62,186 nucleotides of DNA from assembly GCF_014696315.1 (NCBI RefSeq), contig NZ_JACJPX010000050.1, positions 1-62,186 on the forward strand, in the 5' to 3' direction. Source of the stretch: Calothrix membranacea FACHB-236. GTDB taxonomy: Bacteria > Cyanobacteriota > Cyanobacteriia > Cyanobacteriales > Nostocaceae. Made by a program: the position numbers and the translations under genes. Below, piece after piece: positions 1 through 10,687 of the stretch. Numbering within the stretch: the stretch's first letter is position 1; each line of letters begins with the position of its first letter. The notes under the pieces are model-generated. The model did no database searches and had not been told where the DNA came from. It saw only the letters and a program-made list of their open reading frames with translations.

Positions 1-135
1 GTACTCTAATATCTAATGGTGAAGCTGTCATGCTTCCAAAATGCAGCATTTACATCATTTTCAAAAATACAGCATTTACGATCGCACCTGCGGAATGTGG
101 GATATTTTTCTCAATACCCTGAAAAGCCAGATAAA

Positions 136-163
136 AGCAAAAGGCACGGTGATACCGTGCCTC
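136..163 (-). terminator. terminator of chlH
   Basis: A perfect 7-bp stem (GGCACGG / CCGTGCC, loop TGATA) lies just past the chlH stop. On the minus strand it is followed by TTTTGCTTTT, the form of a Rho-independent terminator. Confidence 0.85.
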
Positions 164-188
164 TTAACTTATCTAGTTATCTATCAAC

Positions 189-3100
189 CTACTCAATCCC
201 TTCAATTCGGTCTTCAACTTCTTGGTACAACTCGCGGAGGCGATCTAAATTCTCCTCGCTAGTCTCCCAATAACCACGTCCATTCACTTCCAACAAAGTT
301 GATACAACCTTGCGGAAAGAATGGGGATTAAGATTCATCAACCGTTTTTGCATTTCTTCATCTTTGATGAAGGTTTCATTGGTATCTTCGTAAATCCAGT
401 TATCCACAGCGCCGGCTGTCGCACTCCAACCCATTGTGTTTACCAACCGCTTGGAGAGTTCGCGCACACCTTCGTAACCGTGAGATAGCATTCCCTCGTA
501 CCATTTGGGATTTAATAATTTAGTACGAGCATCTAAGCGCACGGTTTCTGATAATGTCCGCACTTGAGCATTAGCAGTGGTGGTGTCTGCAATGTAAGAT
601 GCTGGTGTTTTACCATCACCCCGCAGACTGGCTACTAACTTAGTAGGATCTGAGTCGAAGTAGTGGGAAACGTCCGTCAAGCTAATCTCGGAAGAATCGA
701 GATTTTGGAAAGTCGCGTCAGCAGTTTTCAAAGTGCTTTCAAAAATCTGCCGGGATTCGTCCATCATTCCGGGGTTATCGGAGTTGAAGGCGAAGGATTT
801 CCGCTTCAGGTACATTTCCTGTAATTCAGCTTCGCTGTCCCAAGTGCTGTTTTCTACCGCCAAGTTGATATTTGACGAGTAGGAACCAGAAGCATTGGAG
901 AAGACACGGGTAGCTGCTTGACGTAGATTAATCCCCAAGTCCTCAGCTTGTTGCAAAGCGTGTTTGCGGACAAAGTTCATTTCTAAGGGTTCGTCTACTT
1001 CAGCCGCCATCTTCACTGCTTGGTCTAGCAGGTTCATTTGGTTGATGAACAAGTCGCGGAATACGCCAGAACAGTTGATGACAACGTCAATTCTCGGTCT
1101 ACCCAACTCTTCTAAGGGTATCAATTCCAACTTGTTCACGCGTCCCAAAGCATCGGGAACAGGTCTTACACCAACCATCCACATGATTTGGGCTAGTGAT
1201 TCCCCGTAGGTTTTGATGTTATCAGTTCCCCAAAGTACACAGGCAATGGTTTCCGGCCATTTACCGTCATTTTCGGCTTTATTTCTGGCTAACAGCCGAT
1301 CAACAACGATTTTCGCTGATTGTACCGCCGCAGTTGTGGGGATGGATTGGGGGTCAAGGGCGTGGATGTTCTTACCAGTGGGTAATACATCTGGGTTGCG
1401 GATGGGGTCGCCACCGGGGCCAGGTAGGATGTATTCGCCTTCTAAGCCTTTGAGTAATCCACCGAGTTCGTTATCTGCACAAACTTGTTGTAAGCAGAAT
1501 TCCAAATACTCAAATAGTGGTTTGAGGGCGGCGACATCAACTTTGTTATAGCCAGCTTGATGCAATGATTCTACCCAAGGTTCTTTTTTGCCCATGTTGA
1601 AGAAATTCAACCGGGAAACCAGGGATACGCGACCTTCTGCGTCAGTTTGCTCTTTTACCAGGGCGCTAACTGCGGCGCGGGTGGCTAAGGTGATGTCTTG
1701 CAGTAGCTGGACATCTTCTAAAATGCCTTTGTCGTTATTGTGGTAAATATCGTCAATGTTACGCCCAATGCTGTTGGCGATAATTCGGGGTAAGCTGAGA
1801 ATTTCTTCTTCTTGACGATCTAAGCTAGCGATGTTGACCAAAGTTGCGATCGCTTCTTCGGCTGTCGGTGGTTTACCAATAATATGCAATCCACAAGGTA
1901 ACAACCTGGATTCAATTTCCATCAGCTTGCGGTAAACGCTGCCAACAATATTATCCCGTTCATCTTCGGACATATCTTTGGCATCGGTTTCTGGCAAGTC
2001 GATATCCTTATCCAGGTTTACCATCCGGCATTTATCCATGATGGAGTTAACAATGGGGATACCGCGTCCTGTGTCTTTCAGGGTTTGGTAAGAAGCAATC
2101 AGTTCGCTGAGTTCTTTTAAACCCTTGTATAAACCAGCATTTTCTGCGGGTGGTGTCAGGTAGGAAATTGTCTCAGCATAGCTGCGGCGCTTGGCAATTG
2201 TCGCTTCGCTGGGGTTATTAGCTGCGTAGTAATACAGGTTAGGAATTGTGCCAATTAGTTGGTCTGGATAACAATCACCAGACATCCCCATCTGCTTACC
2301 AGGCATAAATTCCAAGGAACCGTGAGTACCGAAGTGCAGTACAGCATCAGCTTGCCAAACTTGCTCTAGATAGGTGTAGTAAGCAGCAAAACCGTGGTGC
2401 GGGCTAGCGGAACGGGAGAATAACAACCGCATCGGGTCGCCTTCATAACCAAAGGTAGGCTGAACACCGATAAATACATTGCCAAATTGTTTACCGTAAA
2501 TCAGCAGATTTTGCCCATCGCTGTTGAGATGTCCGGGAGGTGGGCCCCAGTTTTCTTCTAGGCGTTGGGAGTAAGGTGTCAGAGCTTCATATTCAGGCAC
2601 TGACATTTTATAGGCGATGTTCAGCTCTGGGCTAGCGTACTGTGCTTGAGCATCGTGGATGACTTCTTGCATCAGCGCCTCGGCGGATTCCGGTAATTCC
2701 GGTAAATCATAGCCGTTGTTCTTCAGCGCTTTCATCACCTCATAAATGGAACCGAACACATCTAAATATGCTGCAGTACCCACATTCCCTTTATCAGGGG
2801 GGAAACTGAAAACGGTAATGGCAACTTTTTTATCTAGTTTGGGTTTGCGGCGGAGATTTGCCCACTTTAAGGCACGTTTGGCGACTACTTCCACACGATC
2901 TTGCAGGGCGATCGCTTTGCCGGTGGTACCATCTCTACCTGATAAAATTATTGGCTCAATTGCTCCATCCAATTCCGGTATGGCAATTTGCAAGGCTACT
3001 TGAATTGGATGTAACCCTAAATCGCTGTCCATCCACTCTTCGGTGGTTTGGAATACTAGGGGCAAAGCTACCATATAAGGGCGATTTAAGCGCTTGAGTG

Positions 3101-4175
3101 CGTCAATTGCCTTGGGATGGTCTTGTCTTGCGGGGCCGCCTACTAAAGCAAAGCCAGTCAAGGAGATGACCGCATCTACTAATGCCGTATTGGTAGTTGG
3201 TTCATAAAAATAGGCATCCACAGGCTTGGAGAAATCCAAACCACCCGCAAATACTGGTAGTACTTTCGCTCCCAGGGATTCTAACTCCTGCACGATCGCT
3301 ACATAGTGAGCATCATCGCCTGTAACTAGGTGAGTGCGTTGCAATACTAACCCAACACAGGGAGCTAAAGGATCTTTGAGATCCTTGGAGATATCTTTAC
3401 GAGCTGTGTACCAATTGAGGTATTCTCTCACATCCTCAAACATCAACGGAGCCAGAGGATGCCAAATTCCCATATCGGGATACACCACTGGCGCTTGATA
3501 TGTCGCAGATGGCAGATTTGCCTTGTCTACACCTTTTAATACATATTTATCAGTCAGCATCAGCAAGAAGTTTTCCAGGTTTTCTGGTGAACCTCCCAGC
3601 CAATACTGAAAACTGAGCATGAAATTGCGAGCATCCTGTGCTTTGTCCATTGGCAGAAACTTCAGCACTTGTGGCAAGGTTCGCAGCAATTTCAACATCC
3701 CGTCTTGGAAGCCCGCACCGGATTTTTCCTTGCGCTTCCGCATGAACTGCGCGATCGCACTCTTGGATTGACCCAATTGTGCCAGAGAAAAGCTGCCCAT
3801 TTTGTTGAGGCGCATAACTTCTGGCATTGAGGGGAAGACAACAGCAACATCTAAGCGATCGCGATATGGTTCTACGGCTGTTACTACTTTCTGTGCTAAG
3901 TCTTCAATAAAGATCAGTGAGGCAATAAATATATTGGCACTCTCCATATCCCGTTTGAACTCCTCGTAGTTCTCTGGATCTCGGAGTTCCTCAATCAAGT
4001 ACCCGCTGATTTCTATCGCTAGGTTGGGATTATTGGCGTTAATTGTGCGGACAGCTTGCGACAATGCACTCTGGTACTGGGACTCAAGCACGACATAGAC
4101 CACCTTGATTAAATTACGTCCGCGTAAATTATCAGGCGCAATATGTCTGATGGTGGACTTGACGTGGGTGAACAT
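189..4175 (-). CDS. chlH: magnesium chelatase subunit H (ChlH)
   Basis: This is the large porphyrin-binding subunit of Mg-chelatase, which with ChlI and ChlD inserts Mg2+ into protoporphyrin IX at the start of the chlorophyll branch. The 1328-residue length is that of cyanobacterial ChlH. The N-terminal 180 residues match the DUF3479 region and the rest the CobN/Mg-chelatase fold. No Walker motif is present, as expected, because ATP is hydrolysed by ChlI. The ATG at 4175 has AAGGAG about 9 nt upstream. The gene stands alone, with its own terminator and a long upstream region. CobN of cobaltochelatase is a relative, but the N-terminus and length favour ChlH. Confidence 0.97.
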   Translation of the reverse strand: MFTHVKSTIRHIAPDNLRGRNLIKVVYVVLESQYQSALSQAVRTINANNPNLAIEISGYLIEELRDPENYEEFKRDMESANIFIASLIFIEDLAQKVVTAVEPYRDRLDVAVVFPSMPEVMRLNKMGSFSLAQLGQSKSAIAQFMRKRKEKSGAGFQDGMLKLLRTLPQVLKFLPMDKAQDARNFMLSFQYWLGGSPENLENFLLMLTDKYVLKGVDKANLPSATYQAPVVYPDMGIWHPLAPLMFEDVREYLNWYTARKDISKDLKDPLAPCVGLVLQRTHLVTGDDAHYVAIVQELESLGAKVLPVFAGGLDFSKPVDAYFYEPTTNTALVDAVISLTGFALVGGPARQDHPKAIDALKRLNRPYMVALPLVFQTTEEWMDSDLGLHPIQVALQIAIPELDGAIEPIILSGRDGTTGKAIALQDRVEVVAKRALKWANLRRKPKLDKKVAITVFSFPPDKGNVGTAAYLDVFGSIYEVMKALKNNGYDLPELPESAEALMQEVIHDAQAQYASPELNIAYKMSVPEYEALTPYSQRLEENWGPPPGHLNSDGQNLLIYGKQFGNVFIGVQPTFGYEGDPMRLLFSRSASPHHGFAAYYTYLEQVWQADAVLHFGTHGSLEFMPGKQMGMSGDCYPDQLIGTIPNLYYYAANNPSEATIAKRRSYAETISYLTPPAENAGLYKGLKELSELIASYQTLKDTGRGIPIVNSIMDKCRMVNLDKDIDLPETDAKDMSEDERDNIVGSVYRKLMEIESRLLPCGLHIIGKPPTAEEAIATLVNIASLDRQEEEILSLPRIIANSIGRNIDDIYHNNDKGILEDVQLLQDITLATRAAVSALVKEQTDAEGRVSLVSRLNFFNMGKKEPWVESLHQAGYNKVDVAALKPLFEYLEFCLQQVCADNELGGLLKGLEGEYILPGPGGDPIRNPDVLPTGKNIHALDPQSIPTTAAVQSAKIVVDRLLARNKAENDGKWPETIACVLWGTDNIKTYGESLAQIMWMVGVRPVPDALGRVNKLELIPLEELGRPRIDVVINCSGVFRDLFINQMNLLDQAVKMAAEVDEPLEMNFVRKHALQQAEDLGINLRQAATRVFSNASGSYSSNINLAVENSTWDSEAELQEMYLKRKSFAFNSDNPGMMDESRQIFESTLKTADATFQNLDSSEISLTDVSHYFDSDPTKLVASLRGDGKTPASYIADTTTANAQVRTLSETVRLDARTKLLNPKWYEGMLSHGYEGVRELSKRLVNTMGWSATAGAVDNWIYEDTNETFIKDEEMQKRLMNLNPHSFRKVVSTLLEVNGRGYWETSEENLDRLRELYQEVEDRIEGIE

Positions 4176-4807
4176 GCAGATAGGCTCCTTTGATGCGCGT
4201 TCTCTACTAGAAGTTCATCACGGCTGATGTTGCCGTTCGTAACTTCGATTTATTTTTAGGAATATGAATTTTTTTTATCAGAAAACGCCTACCAAATGGT
4301 AGTTTTGTCGTCTAACTGACACAAATCGATAAACATAATGACATATTTCTTTGCAGATATTGCTTTTACATAGGAGTGTTTGCTACACTGTTTGTTAAAA
4401 AATGTAAAGCGATACCTGAGCGGCACTAATTATTGCGTCGTAGAAGTGCTTGCTATTTAACTATAGAGCCATCTTATTACTATCATTTTAAATCACTATC
4501 TTTCAGACAAAAAATTATTTTTTCAACAAGCGATCGCAAAGAATTTAGATAACTGTAGCTTATAGTACAGAATTTATAATTGACTAACATTATTTCCTGC
4601 AACTCGTATAAGTGATTTATCAAGTAAATTGTTCAAACAGATTGATATATGAAAAAAGCCCGCTAATGCAGGCTAAAAATTCTGATTTTTCGTAGTTTGC
4701 AGAGATTTCCTAATACAAATTCATCAGCGAAACTCCATCCGCTAACTCAAGCCTTTTCCCTTTCCCCATATTTCTTGACAGTACTTTATAAGTAAACCCT
4801 ACCTTAG
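4176..4807. other. intergenic region upstream of chlH
   Basis: This AT-rich stretch must hold the chlH promoter on the minus strand and the 3' end of the hydroxylase-like gene. Apart from the terminator at 4655-4677 and one HIP1-like GCGATCGC near 4530, I see no gene or recognisable RNA. Confidence 0.6.
4655..4677 (-). terminator. terminator of the fatty acid hydroxylase-like gene
   Basis: On the minus strand AGCCTGC-ATTA-GCGGGCT forms a 7-bp stem with one mismatch and is followed by TTTTTTC. It lies about 130 nt past the stop of the gene at 4808-5308. Confidence 0.75.
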
Positions 4808-5308
4808 CTAGATGCGTGAGTACCGAAAACGAATCCTCAACAGACGTAGCCAACGCAACCACAGCAGCGAAGGTTGCTCAAAGAAAGTGAAAATATCACC
4901 GAAACCTTGGTTTGTTTTTTGATGGTGTAACCAATGTCTTTCAGGAGTAGTGATAAATAAAATTTGGCACAAAATAGTTATAGGCTTTGGGGTTTCCCAA
5001 GCCAAAACACTTATGTGTCTCCACCAAACATGAAACTGTCCCAAAAGTAGCCCAGAGATTACACCTATTGGAGAGAAAGACCACAAAATTACTGCCATAA
5101 TTAAATATGGCAAAGCACCTAGCACACCATCTAATAAAACTTCAGGATTTAAAGTCAAAATTGCATAGTGGCGGAAATCTTTCTTCCAAGAATGATGCGT
5201 TTTCAGGTGGAGGCTACCAAAAACATGCTCGGGTATGTGGTAAACGAAAGTTGAAAAGAAATCACCAAAAAATAATAATAGCCAAGCAACAGCGATAGCC
5301 TCAAGCAT
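4808..5308 (-). CDS. fatty acid hydroxylase / sterol desaturase-like membrane protein
   Basis: This is a 166-residue integral membrane protein with the histidine clusters of the fatty acid hydroxylase superfamily (di-iron, O2-dependent): H24-x3-H28, H34-x3-H38-H39, H93-x4-H98 and H125-x2-H128-H129. Hydrophobic stretches at residues 1-20, 60-92 and 108-120 fit several membrane passes. The full histidine set argues for an active enzyme. The substrate (fatty acid, carotenoid or other lipid) cannot be told from the sequence. It is shorter than most members of the family. The ATG at 5308 has GAGGAG about 6 nt upstream, in a context complementary to the sRNA Yfr1 (see findings). It is a single gene with its own terminator. 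Confidence 0.8.
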   Translation of the reverse strand: MLEAIAVAWLLLFFGDFFSTFVYHIPEHVFGSLHLKTHHSWKKDFRHYAILTLNPEVLLDGVLGALPYLIMAVILWSFSPIGVISGLLLGQFHVWWRHISVLAWETPKPITILCQILFITTPERHWLHHQKTNQGFGDIFTFFEQPSLLWLRWLRLLRIRFRYSRI

Positions 5309-5875
5309 TTGTACTCCTCACATCTAGTTAAGAACACTCTCAAGAAAAAACTGTACATCTCATACTTGAAATGTAGATACTACTCACACAAGATACAGAA
5401 AGATAATAGTTACTAAAAGCGCAGTACTATTGGTTCTTCTGATTTTTTTGCACAGTTTTACTAATCAACTCTGCAACGCAGAGTCATCTAACTTTTTATT
5501 TGTAGTCTTGATGGTCTAAACTACACTTTGTCTTGCTCAGAATATCAGCATGGAAAGTTACAACTTCATGCATTTAATGCTCTAAAAGCATGACAGAGTT
5601 ACTGCTAACAACCTCTACCCTGGATTTTGATTCTAGGTATAGAAAGCTTATACATCTAAATTCCAATCAAATTAACGTGTTTTAGCATATTGACCCCATA
5701 ATCTTCTTATGAAGCCTTCCACCATTAGCAAAGGTTGAGTTAAAATCGGTAAAAATTTAGGTTAAGGCGTTCTCATACCGCTTTTTTGTGAGGCTATTCG
5801 TTGTAAACACAGAGTTTTGCGGAATTTAATTAGAAATAAACTTGTAAATCCTGTACTTAATCCGGAGCAGATTAC
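5309..5875. other. divergent intergenic region
   Basis: This 567-nt AT-rich spacer lies between the divergent hydroxylase-like and HAD genes and must contain both promoters. I could not assign -10/-35 boxes or an RNA gene with confidence. Confidence 0.5.
5313..5323 (-). promoter_or_regulatory. ribosome-binding region complementary to Yfr1 sRNA core
   Basis: The minus strand reads ATGTGAGGAGT directly before the start codon at 5308. It includes the Shine-Dalgarno GAGGAG and is 10 of 11 bases complementary to the conserved Yfr1 core ACUCCUCACAC. Part of the match is expected because any strong Shine-Dalgarno resembles it. Confidence 0.4.
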
Positions 5876-6595
5876 GTGATTAATTTTAACCAGTACAAGG
5901 TTTTAACTTTCGATTGTTATGGTACATTAATAGATTGGGAAAGTGGAATTTTAGCGGCACTTAAGCCACTCGTGGCTAACCACAAACAGAATTTAGATGA
6001 TGAAAAACTTTTGCAGCTTTTTGCACAATTTGAATCAGAAATCCAAAAAGGCGAATATCTCACGTATAAAGAAATTCTGAGAAAAGTAGTTGAAAGATTT
6101 GGTGAACAATTTGATTTTGCACCTAATAGCGAAGAATTATACGCACTCAGCAATTCAATTAAGAATTGGCTACCTTTCCCAGATACTGTAGAGGCGTTAA
6201 AATCTTTGAAAAACCAGTTTAAGCTGGCAATTATTTCTAATGTAGATGACAATTTATTTGCTGATTCTGCAAAACATTTAACAGTTGATTTTGATTGGAT
6301 AATTACAGCAGAGCAGATAAAAAGCTACAAACCTGCTCTCAATAACTTTAGAGCAGCCATCGAGAGAATGGGTTTACCTAAAGAACAAATATTACACGTT
6401 GCGTGTAGCGTTTATCATGACATTATTCCAGCCCAATCTTTAGGAATATCAACAGTTTGGGTTAACCGCAGAGCCGGGAAAGAAGGTGCTGGTGCTAACT
6501 TACCAGTAGTGGCTCAAGCTGATTTAGAAGTCCCAAATTTGCAAACTCTAGCTAATTTGAGTGTAAGTGATAAAGAGCGATCGCAACAAACTTAG
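5876..6595 (+). CDS. HAD-superfamily hydrolase (haloacid dehalogenase type II-like)
   Basis: The 239-residue protein carries the four HAD motifs: I, FDCYGTL with nucleophile Asp13; II, the Ser in IISN; III, the Lys in SYKPA; IV, an acidic Asp in the CSVYHD segment. A helical cap lies between motifs I and II. The motif form DxYGT and the CSVYHDIIPA block are those of the 2-haloacid dehalogenase type II branch, but members also act on phosphate esters, so the substrate is open. GTG at 5876 is chosen as the start because GGAG lies about 8 nt upstream. It is followed by its own terminator and is not part of an operon. Confidence 0.85.
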   Translation: MINFNQYKVLTFDCYGTLIDWESGILAALKPLVANHKQNLDDEKLLQLFAQFESEIQKGEYLTYKEILRKVVERFGEQFDFAPNSEELYALSNSIKNWLPFPDTVEALKSLKNQFKLAIISNVDDNLFADSAKHLTVDFDWIITAEQIKSYKPALNNFRAAIERMGLPKEQILHVACSVYHDIIPAQSLGISTVWVNRRAGKEGAGANLPVVAQADLEVPNLQTLANLSVSDKERSQQT

Positions 6596-6635
6596 TTAGG
6601 TTTGGCATTATTTGAGATTGCTAAAATTTTACGTA

Positions 6636-6675
6636 AGGTGTGCTACGCCGTAGGCTAACGCACCTGAATTTTTTA
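6636..6675 (+). terminator. terminator of the HAD gene (compound hairpin)
   Basis: Outer arms AGGTGTG / CGCACCT enclose an inner CTAC-GCC-GTAG hairpin and are followed by GAATTTTTT. The inner palindrome resembles the CTACGCC/GGCGTAG elements scattered in Nostocales genomes. Parts of it recur at 6677-6705 and near 43565. Confidence 0.7.
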
Positions 6676-6727
6676 TTGTGCGTTGGTGCGTTGTGCTACG
6701 CGACTATCTATAATTTTTAATCCTATT

Positions 6728-7363
6728 TTAAAGTGTGAACCAGCTTAACCAAGCATCCCAATTTTGGACAATACTGGCAAACTCTGCATATCCTGCTGCT
6801 CTGGGATGCGCCCCATCATTAGCTTTGGCTTCAACTAACCAAACAGATGACTTAACCAAGCTAGAAAAAACATCCAGGTAAGGAACATCAAGTTCACGAC
6901 AAACTAAAGCAAACTGCTGAGATAGATGAGCAATTTGTTGGTTTCTCTCCTCTTGATTATCATCTCCACAAGGTGGTGGCCCCACCATCAAAACCGGATA
7001 CAGCTGCTTGGCTTCACTTAAAATAGTTTGAGTATTTTCGAGAGATTCTGTTAAGTCAATTCCTTGCTGCTTACCAGCCCATCCCGAATCATTTACGCCA
7101 AAAGAAAATACAACTCGACCGTCATATTCGGGAGTCAGACGATAGGATACTTCTTGGTGCCAACGTTGCTTGAGAAAGCGGCTAGTTTCAGCTCTCACGC
7201 CTAAATTATAATAAGTAATCTCATATCCTTTTTGATGAGCATTAGCGCATACCCTACCTGTCCAGCCTAGAAAATCAGGATCGCCTGTACCATTAATAAA
7301 AGATTCACCAACGAAACAAATTCGGATTTCTCTTGGTTCAGATTTAAATTTTGACACTACCAT
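6728..7363 (-). CDS. SGNH/GDSL-type hydrolase
   Basis: This is a 211-residue esterase/lipase-like protein of the SGNH hydrolase fold. Block I is GESFINGTGDP with the presumed nucleophile Ser21, so GDS has become GES. Block III is FSFGVND with the catalytic Asn, and block V is DGAHPRAAGY with the Asp-His pair. There is no signal peptide, so it is probably cytoplasmic. The likely reaction is hydrolysis of an acyl or acetyl ester; the substrate is unknown. The start at 7363 has no strong ribosome-binding site. The next in-frame Met candidates would cut into block I, so 7363 is kept. It is convergent with the HAD gene and lies downstream of the rbc operon terminator. Confidence 0.85.
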   Translation of the reverse strand: MVVSKFKSEPREIRICFVGESFINGTGDPDFLGWTGRVCANAHQKGYEITYYNLGVRAETSRFLKQRWHQEVSYRLTPEYDGRVVFSFGVNDSGWAGKQQGIDLTESLENTQTILSEAKQLYPVLMVGPPPCGDDNQEERNQQIAHLSQQFALVCRELDVPYLDVFSSLVKSSVWLVEAKANDGAHPRAAGYAEFASIVQNWDAWLSWFTL

Positions 7364-7403
7364 AGCTAGGCAAAATCTACAAATTATTTTAAATAAAAAG
7401 CAT

Positions 7404-7430
7404 AAAAAAAGAGGTAGATTATTCTACCTC
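7404..7430 (-). terminator. terminator of the rbcLXS operon
   Basis: On the minus strand GAGGTAG-AATAAT-CTACCTC is followed by seven T residues, about 60 nt past the rbcS stop. Confidence 0.9.
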
Positions 7431-7489
7431 ACGTTGGAAAATCAATAAACTAAGTAATGATTTCCCAAGATTAATTCAGCTTGCAAGCT

Positions 7490-7819
7490 TTAGTATCTGC
7501 TGGGTTTGTGAACGATAAAGCTCAGTACTTGGCACTGCTTGATGTTGTCAAAACCTACAACACGGATATAGCAGTTGCTATATTGAGAACGGCAAGACTG
7601 AACTTCGTTTAGTACTTCTTGAGTGGATTTAGCGCCAAACAAAGGCAGCTTCCACATTGTCCAGAAAAATTCGGTTGGCTCAGAATTTTCGTTAAACTCA
7701 ACTGCTGGGATATAACCTTGATTCAGGATGTACTGAATTTGCTTGGCAATTTGCGCGTCAGACAGGGGAGGTAAGTAAGAAAGGGTTTCGTAACGACGCT
7801 CTTTTGGTAAAGTTTGCAT
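7490..7819 (-). CDS. rbcS: RuBisCO small subunit
   Basis: This is the small subunit of form IB ribulose-1,5-bisphosphate carboxylase/oxygenase, eight copies of which cap the RbcL octamer in the carboxysome. The 109-residue protein shows the usual cyanobacterial N-terminus ([19 protein letters not shown]) and a family block at [11 protein letters not shown]. The gene is the last of rbcL-rbcX-rbcS, 41 nt after rbcX, and is followed by a strong terminator. Co-transcription is inferred from spacing and strand. Confidence 0.97.
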   Translation of the reverse strand: MQTLPKERRYETLSYLPPLSDAQIAKQIQYILNQGYIPAVEFNENSEPTEFFWTMWKLPLFGAKSTQEVLNEVQSCRSQYSNCYIRVVGFDNIKQCQVLSFIVHKPSRY

Positions 7820-7860
7820 AGCTGTTGATAATGGGTTGCGATTTTTACTAAGTTGATTGG

Positions 7861-8268
7861 CTAACTGGATAAGTTATCCAAGTTCGGATCTGAGCTGGTT
7901 TGCTGTTCTGATTGTAGACTGGGGTCTGATGTATCTATTTGAGTTATGCGTTCTAGATGCTGGCGACGTTGTTCCATATTGCCTTGCTGAATGCCAGTAC
8001 GAACCATTTCCGGTAAAAAATCTGCGATTTCCTCAGCAAGATGTTCTCTAACAGTCATGATCCGCAATGCCAAGTCTGGCTTTTCCTTTAACAATTGGGC
8101 AATATATGACTCTCCATCCTGAATTTTGCCAGCGGAGAAGTTATGTAGCCAAATTGCCAATGGAGGATTAGTTTCGCCTAGCTGTGCCAGTACCGTCCTT
8201 AGTGCCTGATAAGTCAGGTAGCTTTGGATAGTCTTGGCTGTGTCTTTCGCAATTTGCTTAAGATTCAT
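7861..8268 (-). CDS. rbcX: RuBisCO assembly chaperone RbcX
   Basis: RbcX is a small dimeric chaperone that clamps the C-terminal tail of folded RbcL and promotes assembly of the L8 core before RbcS binds. The 135-residue protein begins with the family pattern [20 protein letters not shown] and is mostly helical. The C-terminal 25 residues are rich in Ser, Gln and Asp and look disordered. It sits between rbcL (101-nt gap) and rbcS, the usual place in Nostoc-type genomes. The rbcL-rbcX spacer contains a short repeat of the form AAGTATG (near 8287). Confidence 0.96.
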   Translation of the reverse strand: MNLKQIAKDTAKTIQSYLTYQALRTVLAQLGETNPPLAIWLHNFSAGKIQDGESYIAQLLKEKPDLALRIMTVREHLAEEIADFLPEMVRTGIQQGNMEQRRQHLERITQIDTSDPSLQSEQQTSSDPNLDNLSS

Positions 8269-8369
8269 GCTTGACCCCAGCCTTATAAAGTATGAAGTAT
8301 GAAGGATAAAGGACGAAATAATTGAAGTAATTTAACTCCAGCCTCTATCCATACCACTTTCAGCCTTTA

Positions 8370-9800
8370 TCAGACGGTATCCATTGCCTCGAATTCAAAC
8401 TTGATTTCTTTCCACAGTTCGCAAGCAACTGCTAGTTCAGGAGACCACTTAGCAGCTTCACGGATAACATCGTTACCTTCACGAGCCAAGTTACGGCCTT
8501 CGTTACGAGCTTGGATACAAGCTTCCAAAGCCACGCGGTTAGCGGTTGCACCAGGTGCGTTACCCCAGGGGTGACCAAGGGTACCACCACCGAATTGTAG
8601 TACGGAGTCATCACCAAAGATTTCTACTAGTGCGGGCATGTGCCATACGTGGATACCACCAGAAGCAACTGCCATTACACCAGGCATAGAAGCCCAGTCT
8701 TGGGTGAAGTAAATACCGCGAGACTTGTCTTGTTCAACATAGTTTTCGCGCAACAGGTCAACGAAGCCCATTGTGATCCCGCGTTCACCTTCCAGCTTAC
8801 CAACAACTGTACCGGTGTGGATGTGGTCACCACCAGACATCCGGAGGGTCTTAGCCAAAACACGGAAGTGAATACCGTGGTTCTTTTGACGGTCGATTAC
8901 AGCGTGCATCGCACGGTGAATATGCAACAGAATACCGTTATCACGGCACCAACGAGACAATGTGGTGTTGGCGGTGAAACCTGCGGTTAGGTAGTCATGC
9001 ATGATGATGGGCATTTTGAGTTCTTTAGCAAACTCAGCCCGTTGCAACATTTGTTCACAGGTGGGGGCGGTAACGTTTAGGTAGTGACCTTTGATTTCGC
9101 CAGTTTCAGCTTGAGCTTTGTGGATAGCTTCTGCAACAAACAAGAAGCGATCGCGCCACCGTTGGAATGGTGCAGAGTTGATGTTTTCGTCGTCTTTGGT
9201 AAAGTCCAAACCACCACGCAAACACTCGTATACAGCACGTCCGTAGTTCTTAGCAGACAGACCCAATTTGGGTTTGATTGTACAACCCAGTAAAGGACGA
9301 CCGTATTTGTTTAATTTGTCACGCTCAACTTGGATACCGTGAGGAGGGCCTTGGAAGGTCTTCAAATAAGCAACAGGAATCCGCAAGTCTTCCAAACGCA
9401 ATGCCCGTAATGCTTTAAAACCAAACACGTTACCTACAATTGAGGTCAACATGTTGGTTACGGAACCTTCCTCAAACAAATCTAGAGGATAAGCAACGTA
9501 AGCGATGTACTGGTTGTCTTCACCAGCAACGGGTTCGATGTCGTAGCAACGACCTTTGTAGCGGTCTAGGTCGGTGAGCAAGTCTGTCCATACGGTGGTC
9601 CATGTACCTGTAGAAGACTCAGCAGCTACAGCAGCACCAGCTTCTTCGGGTGGAACTCCAGGTTGGGGAGTCATCCGGAAAGCGGCCAGAACATCTGTAT
9701 CTTTAGGTGTGTAATCAGGGGTGTAATAAGTTAGTCTGTAATCTTTAACCCCAGCTTGATACCCAGCTTTAGACTGAGTCTTCGTTTGCGCGTAAGACAT
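8370..9800 (-). CDS. rbcL: RuBisCO large subunit
   Basis: This is the catalytic subunit of form IB RuBisCO. The 476-residue protein has the carbamylation motif FTKDDEN with Lys near residue 202, the TIKPKLG active-site segment near 174-180, and the loop-6 region VGKLEGERG. The open frame extends five codons upstream to a TTG at 9815, but that would bury the AAGGA ribosome-binding site (9807-9811). ATG at 9800, giving MSYAQTKTQ, matches the family and is chosen. It is the first gene of rbcLXS, preceded by a long leader with a stable hairpin. Confidence 0.98.
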   Translation of the reverse strand: MSYAQTKTQSKAGYQAGVKDYRLTYYTPDYTPKDTDVLAAFRMTPQPGVPPEEAGAAVAAESSTGTWTTVWTDLLTDLDRYKGRCYDIEPVAGEDNQYIAYVAYPLDLFEEGSVTNMLTSIVGNVFGFKALRALRLEDLRIPVAYLKTFQGPPHGIQVERDKLNKYGRPLLGCTIKPKLGLSAKNYGRAVYECLRGGLDFTKDDENINSAPFQRWRDRFLFVAEAIHKAQAETGEIKGHYLNVTAPTCEQMLQRAEFAKELKMPIIMHDYLTAGFTANTTLSRWCRDNGILLHIHRAMHAVIDRQKNHGIHFRVLAKTLRMSGGDHIHTGTVVGKLEGERGITMGFVDLLRENYVEQDKSRGIYFTQDWASMPGVMAVASGGIHVWHMPALVEIFGDDSVLQFGGGTLGHPWGNAPGATANRVALEACIQARNEGRNLAREGNDVIREAAKWSPELAVACELWKEIKFEFEAMDTV

Positions 9801-9872
9801 ACTATATCCTTCCAAGAAGTCACACTTTATTGCTTACAAATCACGCTGGGTGCAATTTCCCCCACCCGCTCT

Positions 9873-9894
9873 TTCCCCCTGTAAGCGGGGGGAA
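9873..9894 (-). promoter_or_regulatory. G/C-rich hairpin in the rbcL 5' leader
   Basis: On the minus strand TTCCCCC and GGGGGAA form a 7-bp stem around an 8-nt loop, about 75-95 nt before the rbcL start. No T-run follows, so it is more likely a leader structure (stability or processing) than a terminator. The function is inferred only. Confidence 0.45.
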
Positions 9895-10431
9895 GCTCAA
9901 GAAAATTTTTTTGTTAGGGGTTGTCTATGGCAAAGGGTAGTGGTTTCAGTTTAGGAACATTTGGTAACCTATCCAAGACATAATTACCAAATTCCTTTTG
10001 AGATTCACACGACTGTGTGCTTCTACTCTTCCTCTTTCCCAGGCATATAAATTCTTTTTATCTCTTTGTCTCACTCTTCTAATAAGTAGCCTGGCCAAAT
10101 TTACCTTGCTGTCTTGCAAGGCGGGCTTGTACCCATTTTCCCTAAAGGAGGATCTAGGTATTTAGGTTTTTTCGCTCGGAAGTCTGCTGCTTTCCTTATA
10201 AATCAAGGAAATTATCAGACTTATTTGGCTTTGGTGGGTTTAGAGGAATGGTGAGCGCAAGACAAAAATTGCACACCACGTAATTTGTAGCTTGTCTCAC
10301 AATATATCAAGAAATCAATAAGTTATACTTTGAAACTTTTTAACTTATATATTTAAATTTGTTATTACATAAAGTTTTAAACATTTTGTTAAGAATAGTT
10401 TACAAATGATCCCTTGAGGCTGTATCGGGAT

Positions 10432-10457
10432 GGGTAATGGGTAATGGGTAATGGGGA
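10432..10457. repeat. STRR heptamer repeat (GGGTAAT)n
   Basis: Three tandem copies of GGGTAAT are followed by GGGGAA. This is the short tandemly repeated repetitive sequence type typical of heterocystous cyanobacteria. The same family occurs at 53228, 54690 and, in reverse orientation, inside menD. Confidence 0.85.
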
Positions 10458-10687
10458 ACTGAGAAGACAAACACCCAGCACCCAACCCTAAACCCATTTC
10501 CCGAGAAAAATTGCTAGAGGCGTTTGAAAAACATTTGTTAAGGGAACACTGAGATTAATCCCCAGCCAATTTCAGCGACAGATATCTTTAGCGGTGGGAA
10601 AAAGGAATATCAATCTTTTAAAACCCTTTCCCTGACTTCTGTAAGCAGCCTAATGGCTTGGGTACTGTCACTAAAGGGAATGTCACC

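Larger units (their letters stand above)
9801..10687. other. rbcL leader/promoter region and divergent spacer
   Basis: This 887-nt region lies between divergent rbcL and the beta-propeller gene. It should contain the rbcL promoter and a long 5' leader on the minus strand. I looked for the NtcA pattern GTA-N8-TAC by eye and found none. It contains a G/C-rich hairpin near rbcL (9873-9894) and a GGGTAAT repeat (10432-10457). No gene is visible. Confidence 0.55.

Noticed and set aside
5313-5323. The plus-strand ACTCCTCACAT as the yfr1 gene itself
   Set aside because: There are no flanking stem-loops or T-run as in Yfr1 RNA. The site is better explained as the ribosome-binding region of the minus-strand gene.
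9801-9815. Longer RbcL start at TTG 9815 (MEGYS extension)
   Set aside because: It would cover the AAGGA ribosome site, and the family begins at MSYAQTKTQ (ATG 9800).
9801-10687. NtcA-binding site (GTA-N8-TAC) in the rbcL upstream region
   Set aside because: Every GTA in the region was checked by eye and none has TAC at the right distance.
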